In this document: positions 33,849 through 42,493 of the stretch, in pieces
How positions within the stretch are numbered: the first letter of the stretch is position 1
How the letters are laid out: every line of letters starts with the position of its first letter
Source: Actinomadura physcomitrii
GTDB taxonomy: Bacteria; Actinomycetota; Actinomycetes; Streptosporangiales; Streptosporangiaceae
Direction: 5' to 3'
NCBI RefSeq assembly: GCF_008923205.2
Contig: NZ_WBMS02000001.1
Span: 1-64,000 of the forward strand
Length of the DNA stretch: 64,000 bases
The notes under the pieces: model-generated
What the model was told of the DNA's origin: nothing
Database searches by the model: none
The model's input: only the letters and a program-made list of their open reading frames with translations
Position numbers and translations under genes: made by a program

Positions 33849-35006
33849 ATGAGTTCAGCCGGTCAGTCCACCGTTCCGTTCACGATCCCGTCGCTGGCGG
33901 GCGAGGTGTCGGACGCCGTGGTGAAGGTCCTCGACTCGGGGTGGATCACCACGGGGCCGCAGACGGCGGCGTTCGAGCAGGAGTTCGCCGACTACCTGGG
34001 CGCCGCGCACGTCGTCGCGGTCGCCTCGTGCACGACCGCGCTGGAGCTGTGCCTGCGCGGGCTGGAGCTGCCGCCGGGGTCGGCGGTGCTGACGCCGAGC
34101 CTGACGTTCTGCGGCGCGATCAACGCGATCCTGCACGCGGGGCACCGGCCGGTGCTGGTCGACATCGACGAGGACACGCTGGTGCCGAGCCCCGAGACGG
34201 TCGCCGCGGCGGCCGCCCGGGTCGACCCGGCGGCGATGATCGTGCAGAACCAGGGCGGTTACCCGGTGGACGTGGCGGCGCTGGCGGACGCGGCCGGGCT
34301 GGACCGGACGCGGGTGATCGAGGACGCGGCGCACGGCCCGGGCGCGGCGCGCGGCGGCAGGCCCGTCGGGTCGGAGTCGTTCGCGGCGTGCTTCTCCTTC
34401 TACGCCACCAAGAACATGCCGATCGGCGAGGGCGGCGCGGTCGCGACGAGCGACGAGGGGCTGCAGGAGAAGGTCCGCGCGATGCGGCTGCACGGGATGA
34501 GCAAGGACTCGTGGAAGCGGTACCTGCCGGGCGGCAGCTGGCGGTACGACGTGAAGCGGGTCGGGCTGAAGGCGAACATGACGGACGTGCAGGCGGCGAT
34601 CGGGCGGGCGCAGCTCGCCGCGCTGCCGGAGTGGCAGCGGCGCCGCGCCGAGATCGTCGCCGGCTACGACGAGGCGTTCCGCGACCTGCCCGGCCTGACG
34701 CTGCCGCAGCGCGACCTCGGCGGGATCCAGCACGCCTGGCATCTCTACCAGGTGCGGGTCCCGGACCGGGACGCGGTGAGCGCGGAGCTGGAGGCGGCGG
34801 GCGTGTCGACGTCCGTCCATTTCATCCCCGTCAACCAGATGACGTCGTACCGGGACATCCTGGGCGCGGACGAGTGCGCGCGGGTGCCGGTGACCGACCG
34901 GGTCGGCGAGGAGCTGCTGTCCCTTCCGCTGTATCCGGGGCTGACGCCCGACGGGCAGGACCGCGTCATCGCCGCACTCACCGAGGCGCTGCGGGCCCGG
35001 AGCTGA
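33849..35006 (+). CDS. DegT/DnrJ/EryC1-family sugar aminotransferase
   Basis: 385 aa, 3 bp after the Wzz-like gene. PLP-binding residues: ASCTTALELCLRGL, VIEDAAHGPGA (Asp for the pyridine ring) and Schiff-base Lys188 in FYATKNMPIGEGG. LYQVRVPDRDAVSAELEAAG follows, then SVHFIPVNQM. Enzymes of this family transfer an amino group to a keto-sugar nucleotide, such as UDP-4-keto-6-deoxy sugars. It presumably works with the adjoining CapD-like protein to make an aminosugar for the polysaccharide, though that partner has an altered active site. Confidence 0.92.
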   Translation: MSSAGQSTVPFTIPSLAGEVSDAVVKVLDSGWITTGPQTAAFEQEFADYLGAAHVVAVASCTTALELCLRGLELPPGSAVLTPSLTFCGAINAILHAGHRPVLVDIDEDTLVPSPETVAAAAARVDPAAMIVQNQGGYPVDVAALADAAGLDRTRVIEDAAHGPGAARGGRPVGSESFAACFSFYATKNMPIGEGGAVATSDEGLQEKVRAMRLHGMSKDSWKRYLPGGSWRYDVKRVGLKANMTDVQAAIGRAQLAALPEWQRRRAEIVAGYDEAFRDLPGLTLPQRDLGGIQHAWHLYQVRVPDRDAVSAELEAAGVSTSVHFIPVNQMTSYRDILGADECARVPVTDRVGEELLSLPLYPGLTPDGQDRVIAALTEALRARS

Positions 35007-35008
35007 CC

Positions 35009-36220
35009 GTGCGATGGTTCCCGCCGCGCCCGGGCCGCCGGGCGGCGCCGCCCCCGCCCGTCCCGGTCAGCCCGCTCGCGCTGCTGATGGGGCGGGACGA
35101 GGTGGCGCTCGCCGGGCTGCGCGGGCGGCGCCTCGTCCGGGGCCGGCGCGTGCTGGTCACCGGTGCCTGCGGGACGGTCGGGTCGGCGCTGTGCCGGCAG
35201 GTCCGGCGGCTGGAGCCGGCGGCGCTGTGCCTGGTCGACAAGGACGCGGCGGGGCTCGCCCGGCTCGGCCGGGAGCTCGCCGCGCAATCCGGCGGGGACG
35301 CCGGGGTCACGCTCGCCGCGGTCGACGTGCGCGACGGCCGCCGGGTCGACCGGGTCGTCCGGGACGCGCGGCCCGACCTGCTGTTCCACACCGCGGGCCA
35401 GAACGAGCTGGCGAAGGTGGAGCGGGACCCGTGCCGGGGCGTCGCCGACAACGTCGTCGGCACCCGGCACGCGGTCGACAGCGCGGTCCGGCACGACGTG
35501 CAGCGGATGGTGTTCGTCTCCTCCGACAAGGCCGCCGAGCCGACCTCGGTGTTCGGCGCGACGATGCGGCTCGGGGAGCTGCTGCTGCAGACCGCGACGG
35601 GCGGCCCGACGTGCTTCGCGGCGGTCCGCGTCGGCAACGTCATCGGCGAGGCGGGCGCGCTGCTCAGCGTGCTCGCGCACCGCATCTCCTCCGGCGAGGT
35701 CGTGACGATCACGCATCCGGAGGTGGCGCGGCACTTCATGACGGTGGCGGAGGCGGCGGGGCTGCTGATCGAGGCGGCGGCGCTGGCGGAGGAGGCGGAG
35801 ACGTTCGTGCTGGACATGGGCCGTCCCGTCCCGGTGGTGGAGCTGGTGCACCGGTACGCCGAGCAGCTGCGGCTGCCGGAGGTGACGATCCGGTTCTGCG
35901 GGCTCGGGCCCGGCGAGAAGCTCGCGGAGAAGGCGTTCGCCGACTCCGAGCGGCGGATCCGCACCGCGCATCCGAAGATCTGGGCGACCCGCCCGGCGCC
36001 GCCACCCGCCGGGCTGCCGCAGCTGCTGGACGAGCTGGCCGCGGCGGCCGGGGCCGGCGACGACGGCCGGGTCCGGCTGCTGCTGCGCCGGCTGCTCCCG
36101 GAGTACCACCCGGTGCGGCGCCCGCTGCCGGCCGGCGCCCCGCCGCCGCCCGGTCCTTCTTGCCTCTGTGACGCCCGTCCGTTTCATCCAGGGTGCAGCC
36201 CCGACCCTCCCGGCCTGTGA
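35009..36220 (+). CDS. CapD/FlaA1-like nucleotide-sugar dehydratase, active-site Lys replaced
   Basis: 403 aa from GTG 35009, 2 bp after the aminotransferase stop. Soluble short form without the membrane domain. NAD site VTGACGTVGSALCRQ, HTAGQNELAKVERDP, FVSSDKAAEPTSVFGATMRL and C-terminal LGPGEKLAEKAF. Family members read NVMGASKR at the catalytic place (M/Y-x3-K); here it is VFGATMR, so Met stands where Lys is expected. Either chemistry is lost or altered, or the protein is a structural partner. The last 45 residues are Pro-rich and poorly conserved-looking. Known family reaction: UDP-GlcNAc 4,6-dehydration. Confidence 0.82.
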   Translation: MRWFPPRPGRRAAPPPPVPVSPLALLMGRDEVALAGLRGRRLVRGRRVLVTGACGTVGSALCRQVRRLEPAALCLVDKDAAGLARLGRELAAQSGGDAGVTLAAVDVRDGRRVDRVVRDARPDLLFHTAGQNELAKVERDPCRGVADNVVGTRHAVDSAVRHDVQRMVFVSSDKAAEPTSVFGATMRLGELLLQTATGGPTCFAAVRVGNVIGEAGALLSVLAHRISSGEVVTITHPEVARHFMTVAEAAGLLIEAAALAEEAETFVLDMGRPVPVVELVHRYAEQLRLPEVTIRFCGLGPGEKLAEKAFADSERRIRTAHPKIWATRPAPPPAGLPQLLDELAAAAGAGDDGRVRLLLRRLLPEYHPVRRPLPAGAPPPPGPSCLCDARPFHPGCSPDPPGL

Positions 36221-36228
36221 GGTGCGCG

Positions 36229-37449
36229 TTGAGTACGACCAGGAAGCTCCGAGTCGCCACGGTGATCACGCGGTTCAACGGCGGCGCCGGCCAGGTGGCG
36301 CTGAACGGCGCGCTGGCGCTGCCGGACGAGGAGTACGAGCGCGCGATCGTCACCGGCGGCGTCGGCATGGACAGCGAGGCGCGCGCGACGAGGGACACCG
36401 TCCTGTACGGGGACGAGGCGGTGGCGAACGCGGCGGCGGGCGACCTGACGCCCCGCGCGCACGCCGCCGGGATGGAGATCGTGCAGGTGGGGCCGCTGGT
36501 CCCGCAGATCTCGCCGCGCGACGACCTCGCCGCGCTGAAGACGCTGACGCGGGTGCTCGCCGAGGGCCGCTACGACGTCGTCCACACGCACAGTGCGAAG
36601 GGCGGGGTGATCGGGCGGGTCGCGGCGGCCCGCGCGGGCGTCCCGCGGATCGTGCACACCTGGCACGGGTTCCCGTTCAACGAGTTCCAGTCGTGGGCGC
36701 GCCGCACCGTCTACATCCGGCTGGAGCGGATCGCGGCGAAGCGCACCGACGCGTTCCTCGCGATCGGGTCGGAGACGGTGACGACCGCGCTGCGGCTCGG
36801 CCTCACCACGCCGGAACGGGTCCGGCTGTCGTGGCCCGCCGTGGACGTCGACGCCTACGCGACGGCGGCGGGGTCCCGGGCGCAGGCCCGCCGCCGCCTC
36901 GACCTGCCGCTCGGCGTGAAGGTCGCCGGTGCGATCGGCCGGCTGACGTTCCAGAAGGGCCCGGAGATCTTCGCCAAGGCGCTCGCGCGGCTGCCCGACG
37001 ACGTGTTCGGGCTGTGGGTCGGCGGCGGCCCGATGGCCGCCGAGCTGGAGGCGCTGACCGCCAAGCTCGGCATCGGGGAGCGGATGCGCTGGCTCGGGCA
37101 CCGCGACGACGTCGCCGAGGTGCTGCCCGCGTTCGACCTGATGGCGATGCCGTCGCGGTGGGAGGGCCTGCCGTGCGTGCTGGTCGAGGCGATCGGCGCG
37201 GGGATCCCGCTGGTCGCCACGGCCGTCCCGTCCAACCAGGACCTGGTGCTGGCCGGGGAGACCGGGATGCTCGTCCCGCCGGAGGACCCCGAGCAGCTCG
37301 CCGCCGCGATCGGCGCGCTGCTCGACGATCCGGCCGCCGCCGCGCGGATGGCCGAGCGGGCCCGCGGCCGGATCGGCGACTGGTTCTCGCCCGCGCATCT
37401 CGGGACCGTCCTGGACGAGACCTACCGAGGAAGCTCCAAGCGCCCATGA
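36229..37449 (+). CDS. GT4-family glycosyltransferase
   Basis: 406 aa from TTG 36229, which has GAGGTG seven bases upstream and follows the CapD-like stop by 8 bp; a GTG at 36193 would overlap that gene. GT-B fold: RVATVITRFNGGAGQVALNG at the N-terminus, VVHTHSAKGGVIGRVAAARA, HTWHGFPFN, and the C-terminal nucleotide-sugar motif SRWEGLPCVLVEAIGAGIPL with the E-x7-E pair. It is a retaining cytoplasmic glycosyltransferase that adds one sugar to the lipid-linked repeat unit. Sugar and linkage cannot be inferred. The stop overlaps the next gene's ATG. Confidence 0.9.
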   Translation: MSTTRKLRVATVITRFNGGAGQVALNGALALPDEEYERAIVTGGVGMDSEARATRDTVLYGDEAVANAAAGDLTPRAHAAGMEIVQVGPLVPQISPRDDLAALKTLTRVLAEGRYDVVHTHSAKGGVIGRVAAARAGVPRIVHTWHGFPFNEFQSWARRTVYIRLERIAAKRTDAFLAIGSETVTTALRLGLTTPERVRLSWPAVDVDAYATAAGSRAQARRRLDLPLGVKVAGAIGRLTFQKGPEIFAKALARLPDDVFGLWVGGGPMAAELEALTAKLGIGERMRWLGHRDDVAEVLPAFDLMAMPSRWEGLPCVLVEAIGAGIPLVATAVPSNQDLVLAGETGMLVPPEDPEQLAAAIGALLDDPAAAARMAERARGRIGDWFSPAHLGTVLDETYRGSSKRP

Positions 37450-38813
37450 CCGCACTGACCAAGGCGCCACCGGGCGCGCCGCCGGACGCCGGAGCGCCCG
37501 CCGGGCCGGACGCCCCGGCGCTGCGGCGGCGGTGGCCGCTGACGTCGGTGGCGCTGGTCGCGGGCATCGCGTCGCTGCCGATGCTGATGCCGGCCGGCCT
37601 GCCGCCGGGCCCCGGCAACACCGGGCTGCCCGACCTCGCGCTCATCGCGCTGTCCGCGGTGACGCTGCTGTGGGCGGCCACCCGCAGGCTGCCGGTGCGG
37701 TGGCCGTTCCTGATCCCGACGCTGATGACGATCATCGCCGGCGGGATCGCCGCGGTCGTCAACGACGCGGGCACGCTCACGCTGGTCAAGGACCTGTTCG
37801 TGCTGATGTGGGCGGTGTGCATCGCCAACCTCGGCCGCGAGCCGGGGACGCTGCGGCTGGCGCTGCGCGCGTTCGTGGTGATCGGCACGCTCTACGCGGT
37901 CATCGAGATCCTCGGGATGGTCCTCGGGATCGAGGCGATGTCCGGCAAGCAGCCGGACGGCGAGCGCGCGATGTTCACCTTCGGCGACGCCAACTACGCC
38001 TCGAACTGGTTCATCTGCGTCTTCTTCATCACCCGCGCGGCCCGGTACCCGCGCAAGACCTGGCACCGCTGGACGGTCTGCGCCGTCCTGCTCACCGCCG
38101 AGGGGCTGACCGGCTCCAACGGCGGGCTCCTCGCGCTGTGCGTCGCGCTGCTGCTCGGCTACCTGTTCGGCCTGATCCGCCGGGGCAGGGCGCACCACGC
38201 GATCGCGGTCGGCGCGCTGGCGTTCTTCGTCGCGGGCGCGGGCGTCGCCGTCGTCACCACCGTCGACATCCAGCCCTACCTGGACCAGGCGAGCCAGATG
38301 TCGCCGGTGCTGCGCGACTCGATCGGGCGCACCACCGGGGAGAGCACGGAGTCGCGCAGCTCGGTGAACGCCGCGACCATCCAGATGCTGCGCGAGCAGC
38401 CGCATCCGTGGGGCATCGGCCCCAACCAGACGCGCCCGCAGATGCTCGCGCGGCAGTACGGGTACGTCCGCGAGGCGCACAACGACTACATCGCGGCCGT
38501 GCTGGAACGCGGGTTCCTCGGCGGGATCGCGCTGGTCACGCTGCTGTTCGTGCTGATCATGCGGTGCGTGCGGATCGCGCGGCGCGGCGCCCTGACGCCC
38601 GAGTACGCGGCGCTCGTCCCGCGCCCGGAGATGTTCGGCGCGCTCCTCGCGGTGTTCCTGGTGTCCGCGCTCTTCTACCAGACACTGCACTACCGGCACG
38701 GCTGGGCCTTCTTCGGCCTCGTCGCCGCCCTCGACCTGTTCGGAAGGCGCGCCGACCCGGGCCGGCGCCCCAAGCCAGACCCGGACGACCCCGCCGCGGA
38801 GGGAGCCCGATGA
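37446..38813 (+). CDS. O-antigen-ligase/polymerase-like membrane protein
   Basis: 455 aa, about ten to twelve membrane helices. ATGA overlap with the glycosyltransferase. The large external loop before the last helices contains RTTGESTESRSSVNAATIQM, HPWGIGPNQTRPQML and REAHNDYIAAVLERGFLGGI, the Wzy_C/WaaL-type pattern (R-x3-W/V ... G-x-G ... H-N-x-Y/F). It probably polymerises or ligates the lipid-linked repeat unit outside the membrane. It overlaps the flippase gene by 4 bp. Confidence 0.87.
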   Translation: MTALTKAPPGAPPDAGAPAGPDAPALRRRWPLTSVALVAGIASLPMLMPAGLPPGPGNTGLPDLALIALSAVTLLWAATRRLPVRWPFLIPTLMTIIAGGIAAVVNDAGTLTLVKDLFVLMWAVCIANLGREPGTLRLALRAFVVIGTLYAVIEILGMVLGIEAMSGKQPDGERAMFTFGDANYASNWFICVFFITRAARYPRKTWHRWTVCAVLLTAEGLTGSNGGLLALCVALLLGYLFGLIRRGRAHHAIAVGALAFFVAGAGVAVVTTVDIQPYLDQASQMSPVLRDSIGRTTGESTESRSSVNAATIQMLREQPHPWGIGPNQTRPQMLARQYGYVREAHNDYIAAVLERGFLGGIALVTLLFVLIMRCVRIARRGALTPEYAALVPRPEMFGALLAVFLVSALFYQTLHYRHGWAFFGLVAALDLFGRRADPGRRPKPDPDDPAAEGAR

Positions 38814-40381
38814 CCGACACGAACGCGGTCGACCCCCAGCCCCAGGCCTCAGCCCTCAGCGACCCCGGGCGTTGCGATCGCGATGCGAAGCCAGGTTCGA
38901 GCTTGCGAGAACCTGATCGCGCAGCGAGCCCCCAGGCGAGTCGGAGCGATGCAGCGATCGCCGCGCCGCCCGCCGAAGGAGGGCCCCCAGGGCCCGACGC
39001 CAAGGGCGACGCAGTGGACACTGCCGATGCCGGACGGCTGCGGCGGCGGCTCCTCGCGCTCGTCGCGGGGAACATGGCGGGACGGATCGGCGCGCTCGCC
39101 TCGCTCGGCATCGCGACGATCCTCGTCGCGCGGATCGGCGGCCCGAAGCTCGTCGGCGCGTTCACGCTCGTGCGTATCCTGCCGGGGCTGCTGTGCCAGC
39201 TGTCCAGCGCCGGGCTCCCCGGCGCCGCGCCCTATTTCCTCGCGCGCGACTCCTACGACCAGAGCCGGGTGCGGCCCACGCTGGCGTGGCTGACCGTCAT
39301 CGGCGCGGTGCTCGGCGGGGTCGGCTGGCTCGCCCTCAGCCCGCTCGCCTACCTGGTGTTCTTCAAGTCGTTCGGCATCTGGATCACGATCGCCGCGGCG
39401 GCCCCGTCGTTCACCCAGGGGTTCGTCTCGGTGGGCAAGGGCCTGCTGCAGGGCACCGACGACCAGCCCGGCGCGAGCCTCGCCATCGCGGTCGAGGAGT
39501 TCGTGTTCGTGCCGATCTACCTGGTGCTGCTGACCGGCTGGTACGGGCCCGGCGCGCTGATCACCGGGCTCGTGCTCGCCGACGTCGCGGCGGCCGCGTG
39601 GATCGCGCGGCGCCTGGCGACCCGCGGGTTCTTCCGCGGCTGGGGACGGCCCGACCGGCGCCTCGGCCGCACGATCGCCGGGTACGGGGTGCGCGGCTAC
39701 GTCGGGCAGCTCATCGACCTGCTGCAGCTCCGCTTCGACATGGCGCTGCTCGGCGCGCTCGCCGGCCCGAAGGTGCTCGGCGTCTACACGGTCGCGAGCA
39801 AGTTCGCCGAACTGGTGCAGCTGCCCGGCCTCGCCGTCAACTACGTGCTGTACCCCGACTTCGCCAAGGAGGACCGGGCGAAGGCGACCCGCCGCACCGC
39901 CCGGCTCATCGTGCCCGCGCTCGGCGTGTCGGTGGTCGCCGCGGTCCCGCTCGCGCTCATCGCCGGGACCGCGCTGCCGTGGATCTTCGGGGACGTGTTC
40001 GACGACGCGGTCGCGCCCACCTACATCCGGCTCGCCGGCGTCGTCACGTTCGGCGTCACCGGGCTCATCATGGCGTACCTGTACGGCGTCGGGCGGCCCG
40101 GCGCCGCGTCCACCGGGCAGGGCATCGGGCTCGTGGTCGTCGTCGTGCTCGGCGCGATCCTCATCCCCCGGCACGGCGCGGTCGGCGCGGCGATCGCCAC
40201 GTCGGTGTCGTTCGTCGCCACCACCGCCGCGCTGCTCGCCTGGTTCCAGCACGTCCGCAAGACCGCCGTCCGCGAACCCGCTGCCGGGCCCGAGGCCGGG
40301 CCCGGCGCGGAGCTCGCATCGGAAGCGCCGGGCGCGGGGCTCGCCGCGGCCGACGACCCTGCTCCGCACAGCAAGGGGTGA
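38810..40381 (+). CDS. Polysaccharide flippase (Wzx/MOP-type)
   Basis: 523 aa. Residues 1-75 are a disordered cytoplasmic extension; the membrane part (about 76-485) has 12-14 helices with LVAGNMAGRIGALASLGIAT at helix 1, FTLVRILPGLLCQLSSAGLP and the MOP-type RFDMALLGALAGPKVLGVYT. It would flip undecaprenyl-linked repeat units to the outer face. The first 60 codons include a GC-skew-free block (38860-39015) with internal inverted repeats that looks inserted; it stays in frame. Ends in a Gly/Ala/Pro tail, 2 bp before the sugar transferase gene. Confidence 0.88.
   Translation: MTDTNAVDPQPQASALSDPGRCDRDAKPGSSLREPDRAASPQASRSDAAIAAPPAEGGPPGPDAKGDAVDTADAGRLRRRLLALVAGNMAGRIGALASLGIATILVARIGGPKLVGAFTLVRILPGLLCQLSSAGLPGAAPYFLARDSYDQSRVRPTLAWLTVIGAVLGGVGWLALSPLAYLVFFKSFGIWITIAAAAPSFTQGFVSVGKGLLQGTDDQPGASLAIAVEEFVFVPIYLVLLTGWYGPGALITGLVLADVAAAAWIARRLATRGFFRGWGRPDRRLGRTIAGYGVRGYVGQLIDLLQLRFDMALLGALAGPKVLGVYTVASKFAELVQLPGLAVNYVLYPDFAKEDRAKATRRTARLIVPALGVSVVAAVPLALIAGTALPWIFGDVFDDAVAPTYIRLAGVVTFGVTGLIMAYLYGVGRPGAASTGQGIGLVVVVVLGAILIPRHGAVGAAIATSVSFVATTAALLAWFQHVRKTAVREPAAGPEAGPGAELASEAPGAGLAAADDPAPHSKG
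38860..38940. repeat. Palindromic repeat block inside the flippase N-terminus
   Basis: Within the disordered N-terminal codons, CAGGTTC (38892-38898) and GAACCTG (38908-38914) form a hairpin. It is flanked by further partial complementarity (GCGATCGCG, GATCGCGCAGCGAG) and repeated GCGA/GATCGC words. The peptide it encodes (CDRDAKPGSSLREPDRAASP) has no structural character. This resembles a small palindromic element that has entered a gene in frame. Confidence 0.5.
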
Positions 40382-40383
40382 CC

Positions 40384-41172
40384 ATGTCCGAGGACAACAC
40401 CGAACTCGACAGCCGGCCCGTCGACCCGTCCGACGGCATCGCGCCGTCGGCGGCGCGCCGCGCCCTGGACATCGCCGGCGCGGTCACCGGGCTGCTGCTG
40501 CTCAGCGTCCCGCTGGCGCTCATCTACCTGCTGGTCCGGCTGTCCAGCCCCGGGCCCGGGGTGTTCCGGCAGACCCGCGTCGGGCAGGGCGGCCGGCCGT
40601 TCACCATGTACAAGTTCCGGACGATGCGCCAGGGCGTCGGCGGCCTCACCGTCACCGCCAACTGCGACCCGCGCCTCACCCGGATCGGCAAGCTGCTGCG
40701 GCAGTGGTCGCTGGACGAGCTGCCGCAGCTGGTGAACGTGCTGCGCGGGCAGATGACGCTGGTCGGGCCGCGCCCCGAGACCTACGACCTCGCCGTCCAC
40801 TACGACCCGGACTCGCGGTGGATCTTCGACCACCGGCCGGGCCTGACCGGGGTGTCGGAGGTCCGGTTCCGCGACTTCGACGTGCTCGGCCCCGGCGAGG
40901 AGGTCGACCTCGTCAACTACATCGAGCGGATCGTCCCGGCGCGGGTCGCGGTGGACGCGCTCTACCTGCGCGACCCGTCGATGCGGCAGACGCTGCGCGC
41001 GCTCTGGGACACCGTCAAGCACATCCTCGGGTTCACGATCCCGCCGCTGCAGGTGGCGCCGGACGGGACCGTCGAGGAGGCGCCCGAGACGGCGCCCTCG
41101 CCCGCGGCGCCGCAGCGCCCGGCCGACGCGCCGGCGCGCACGCCCGCCGAGGAGCCCGGTTCCGCGGCGTAG
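40384..41172 (+). CDS. Undecaprenyl-phosphate sugar-phosphate transferase (initiating enzyme)
   Basis: 262 aa, ATG. Short monotopic form: one N-terminal hydrophobic segment (AGAVTGLLLLSVPLALIYLL, re-entrant type), then the catalytic bacterial sugar transferase domain. That domain carries MYKFRTMRQG, LRQWSLDELPQLVNVLRGQM, LVGPRPETYDLAV and RPGLTGVSEVRFR. All family motifs are present. It transfers a sugar-1-phosphate to undecaprenyl phosphate, starting the repeat unit that the glycosyltransferase, flippase and polymerase then handle. The last 45 residues are a Pro/Ala-rich tail. Confidence 0.93.
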   Translation: MSEDNTELDSRPVDPSDGIAPSAARRALDIAGAVTGLLLLSVPLALIYLLVRLSSPGPGVFRQTRVGQGGRPFTMYKFRTMRQGVGGLTVTANCDPRLTRIGKLLRQWSLDELPQLVNVLRGQMTLVGPRPETYDLAVHYDPDSRWIFDHRPGLTGVSEVRFRDFDVLGPGEEVDLVNYIERIVPARVAVDALYLRDPSMRQTLRALWDTVKHILGFTIPPLQVAPDGTVEEAPETAPSPAAPQRPADAPARTPAEEPGSAA

Positions 41173-41197
41173 CCGTCCGCGTCAGGGAAAGGGAGAC

Positions 41198-42124
41198 ATG
41201 GACATCCGGGACGTCCGGTTCAAGGTCTCGGCCGTCGCGGCCGCGGTGGTGCTGATGGCCGGGTTCCTGCTCTACCTGCAGCACAGGTCGTCGTCCGGCG
41301 GGGACGAGCCGTACACCGGCCCGCCCGCGACGCCCGGCAGCCCCGCCGCGCAGCCGGGCCAGACCCGCCGCATCGCGCTGAACACCCAGCCGTCGGACTA
41401 CCCGCGGCTGAAGGAGCTCGGCTACGACCTGGTGGACGCCAAGCCGGACGACTCGCTCGTCGCGGGCGTCCCCGCCGGAATGCAGGCGCTGCTGTGGGTC
41501 GGCAACTTCACCTGCGGTGACTTCGACCTCGACTACGGCGAGTTCACCAGGGCGGTGCAGCGGTACGGGCACGACCCGAAGGTGTACGGGTGGTACCTGT
41601 CGGACGAGCCGGACACCGGGCGTTGCCCGAAGGTCGCCGGGGAGATCCGGCGCCGCGCCGACTACATCCGGCAGAACGCGCCCGGCCAGGTCTCGTTCAT
41701 CTCGCTGACGGACTGGCCGATGCGGCAGCTCGCGCCGAAGCGGGTCGGCGTCGACCTCTACGGCCTCGACCCCTACCCCTGCAAGGGCTCGTCGGACGTG
41801 CAGGACTCCTGCAACATCGGGGCGATCGACCGGATGGTCCGGATGGCCGACGACGCCGGCATCCCGCGCGCGCGGGTCGCGCCCGTCCTGCAGACGTTCG
41901 GGCAGAGCTGCACCAAGGGCGACAAGGAGTACTGGCTGCCGACCCAGGCGCAGTTCCGCAAGATCCTCGCCCGCTGGGACAAGCTCGCGCCGCGCCCGAA
42001 GCTGGAGATCTCCTACTCGTGGGGCCACCAGTCCGAGTGGGCGTGCCCGTCGCTGGCGGACGCGTCCGGCGGCGCCCACCCCGACCTGCAGAGCATCATG
42101 AAGGCCCGCAACACCGCGAAGTGA
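41198..42124 (+). CDS. Membrane-anchored glycosidase-like (TIM-barrel) protein
   Basis: 308 aa. Membrane helix at about residues 12-28, then a short Pro/Ser linker and an extracellular domain. Segments typical of glycoside-hydrolase TIM barrels occur in order: RIALNTQPSDYPRLKELGYD, MQALLWVGNFTC, VYGWYLSDEPDTGRCPKV (a D-E pair in the fourth-strand position), VGVDLYGLDPYPCK and RVAPVLQTFG. It has four or more Cys that could pair outside the cell. No family assigned with certainty. As last gene in the run it may trim, cut or remodel the polysaccharide made by the locus. Confidence 0.75.
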   Translation: MDIRDVRFKVSAVAAAVVLMAGFLLYLQHRSSSGGDEPYTGPPATPGSPAAQPGQTRRIALNTQPSDYPRLKELGYDLVDAKPDDSLVAGVPAGMQALLWVGNFTCGDFDLDYGEFTRAVQRYGHDPKVYGWYLSDEPDTGRCPKVAGEIRRRADYIRQNAPGQVSFISLTDWPMRQLAPKRVGVDLYGLDPYPCKGSSDVQDSCNIGAIDRMVRMADDAGIPRARVAPVLQTFGQSCTKGDKEYWLPTQAQFRKILARWDKLAPRPKLEISYSWGHQSEWACPSLADASGGAHPDLQSIMKARNTAK

Positions 42125-42167
42125 ACCGCGCCCGAAGCGAGCCCCGCACCGGGTGGACCCGGAGGCG

Positions 42168-42386
42168 TCAGTGCTTGGGGTGGTCGGCGACCGCGGGATG
42201 CGCGTCGGGGCCCAAGGGCACGTTGAACGCGCCCATCTTCAGAGCCAGGGCCTCCCCGCCGGCGACGAGCAGGACGAACACCACCGCCATCAGCCCGAGC
42301 TGCGCCCGGTTCGGCTTCTTGAACGTGAGCCTGCCGCCCAGTTTCCCACTGAAAGCCGCCCAACCACCGCGTTTCACGCGCGCCAC
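42168..42386 (-). CDS. Small single-span membrane protein
   Basis: 72 aa, no family recognised. A basic N-terminus (MARVKRGGWAAFSGKLGGRL, FKKPNR), one membrane helix (LGLMAVVFVLLVAGGEALAL) and a short external tail ending in several His (HPAVADHPKH). Convergent with the glycosidase-like gene (43 bp apart). Its upstream 100 bp contain the terminator of the MBL-Rieske gene, so it has its own promoter if expressed. Coding potential rests on codon pattern and topology. Confidence 0.6.
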   Translation of the reverse strand: MARVKRGGWAAFSGKLGGRLTFKKPNRAQLGLMAVVFVLLVAGGEALALKMGAFNVPLGPDAHPAVADHPKH

Positions 42387-42434
42387 TTCAACCCCCCAGT
42401 TACCGCAAGAAATCTAACACAACACGGCACCGCA

Positions 42435-42476
42435 GCCGGGCCGGACACGCCCCTGTCGGCGTGGTCCGGCCCGGGC
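42435..42476 (-). terminator. Stem-loop after the MBL-Rieske gene
   Basis: A 17-bp left arm starting GCCGGGCCGGAC (42435-42451) pairs with GGCGTGGTCCGGCCCGGGC (42458-42476) apart from two single-base bulges, with a six-base loop. It begins 18 bp past the MBL-Rieske stop in the minus direction. Confidence 0.7.
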
Positions 42477-42493
42477 CCGGGACGGCCGTCCGG

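Noticed and set aside
42149..42162. CCGGGT-GG-ACCCGG as a terminator between convergent genes
   Set aside because: Loop of two bases and only six pairs; too weak to claim.
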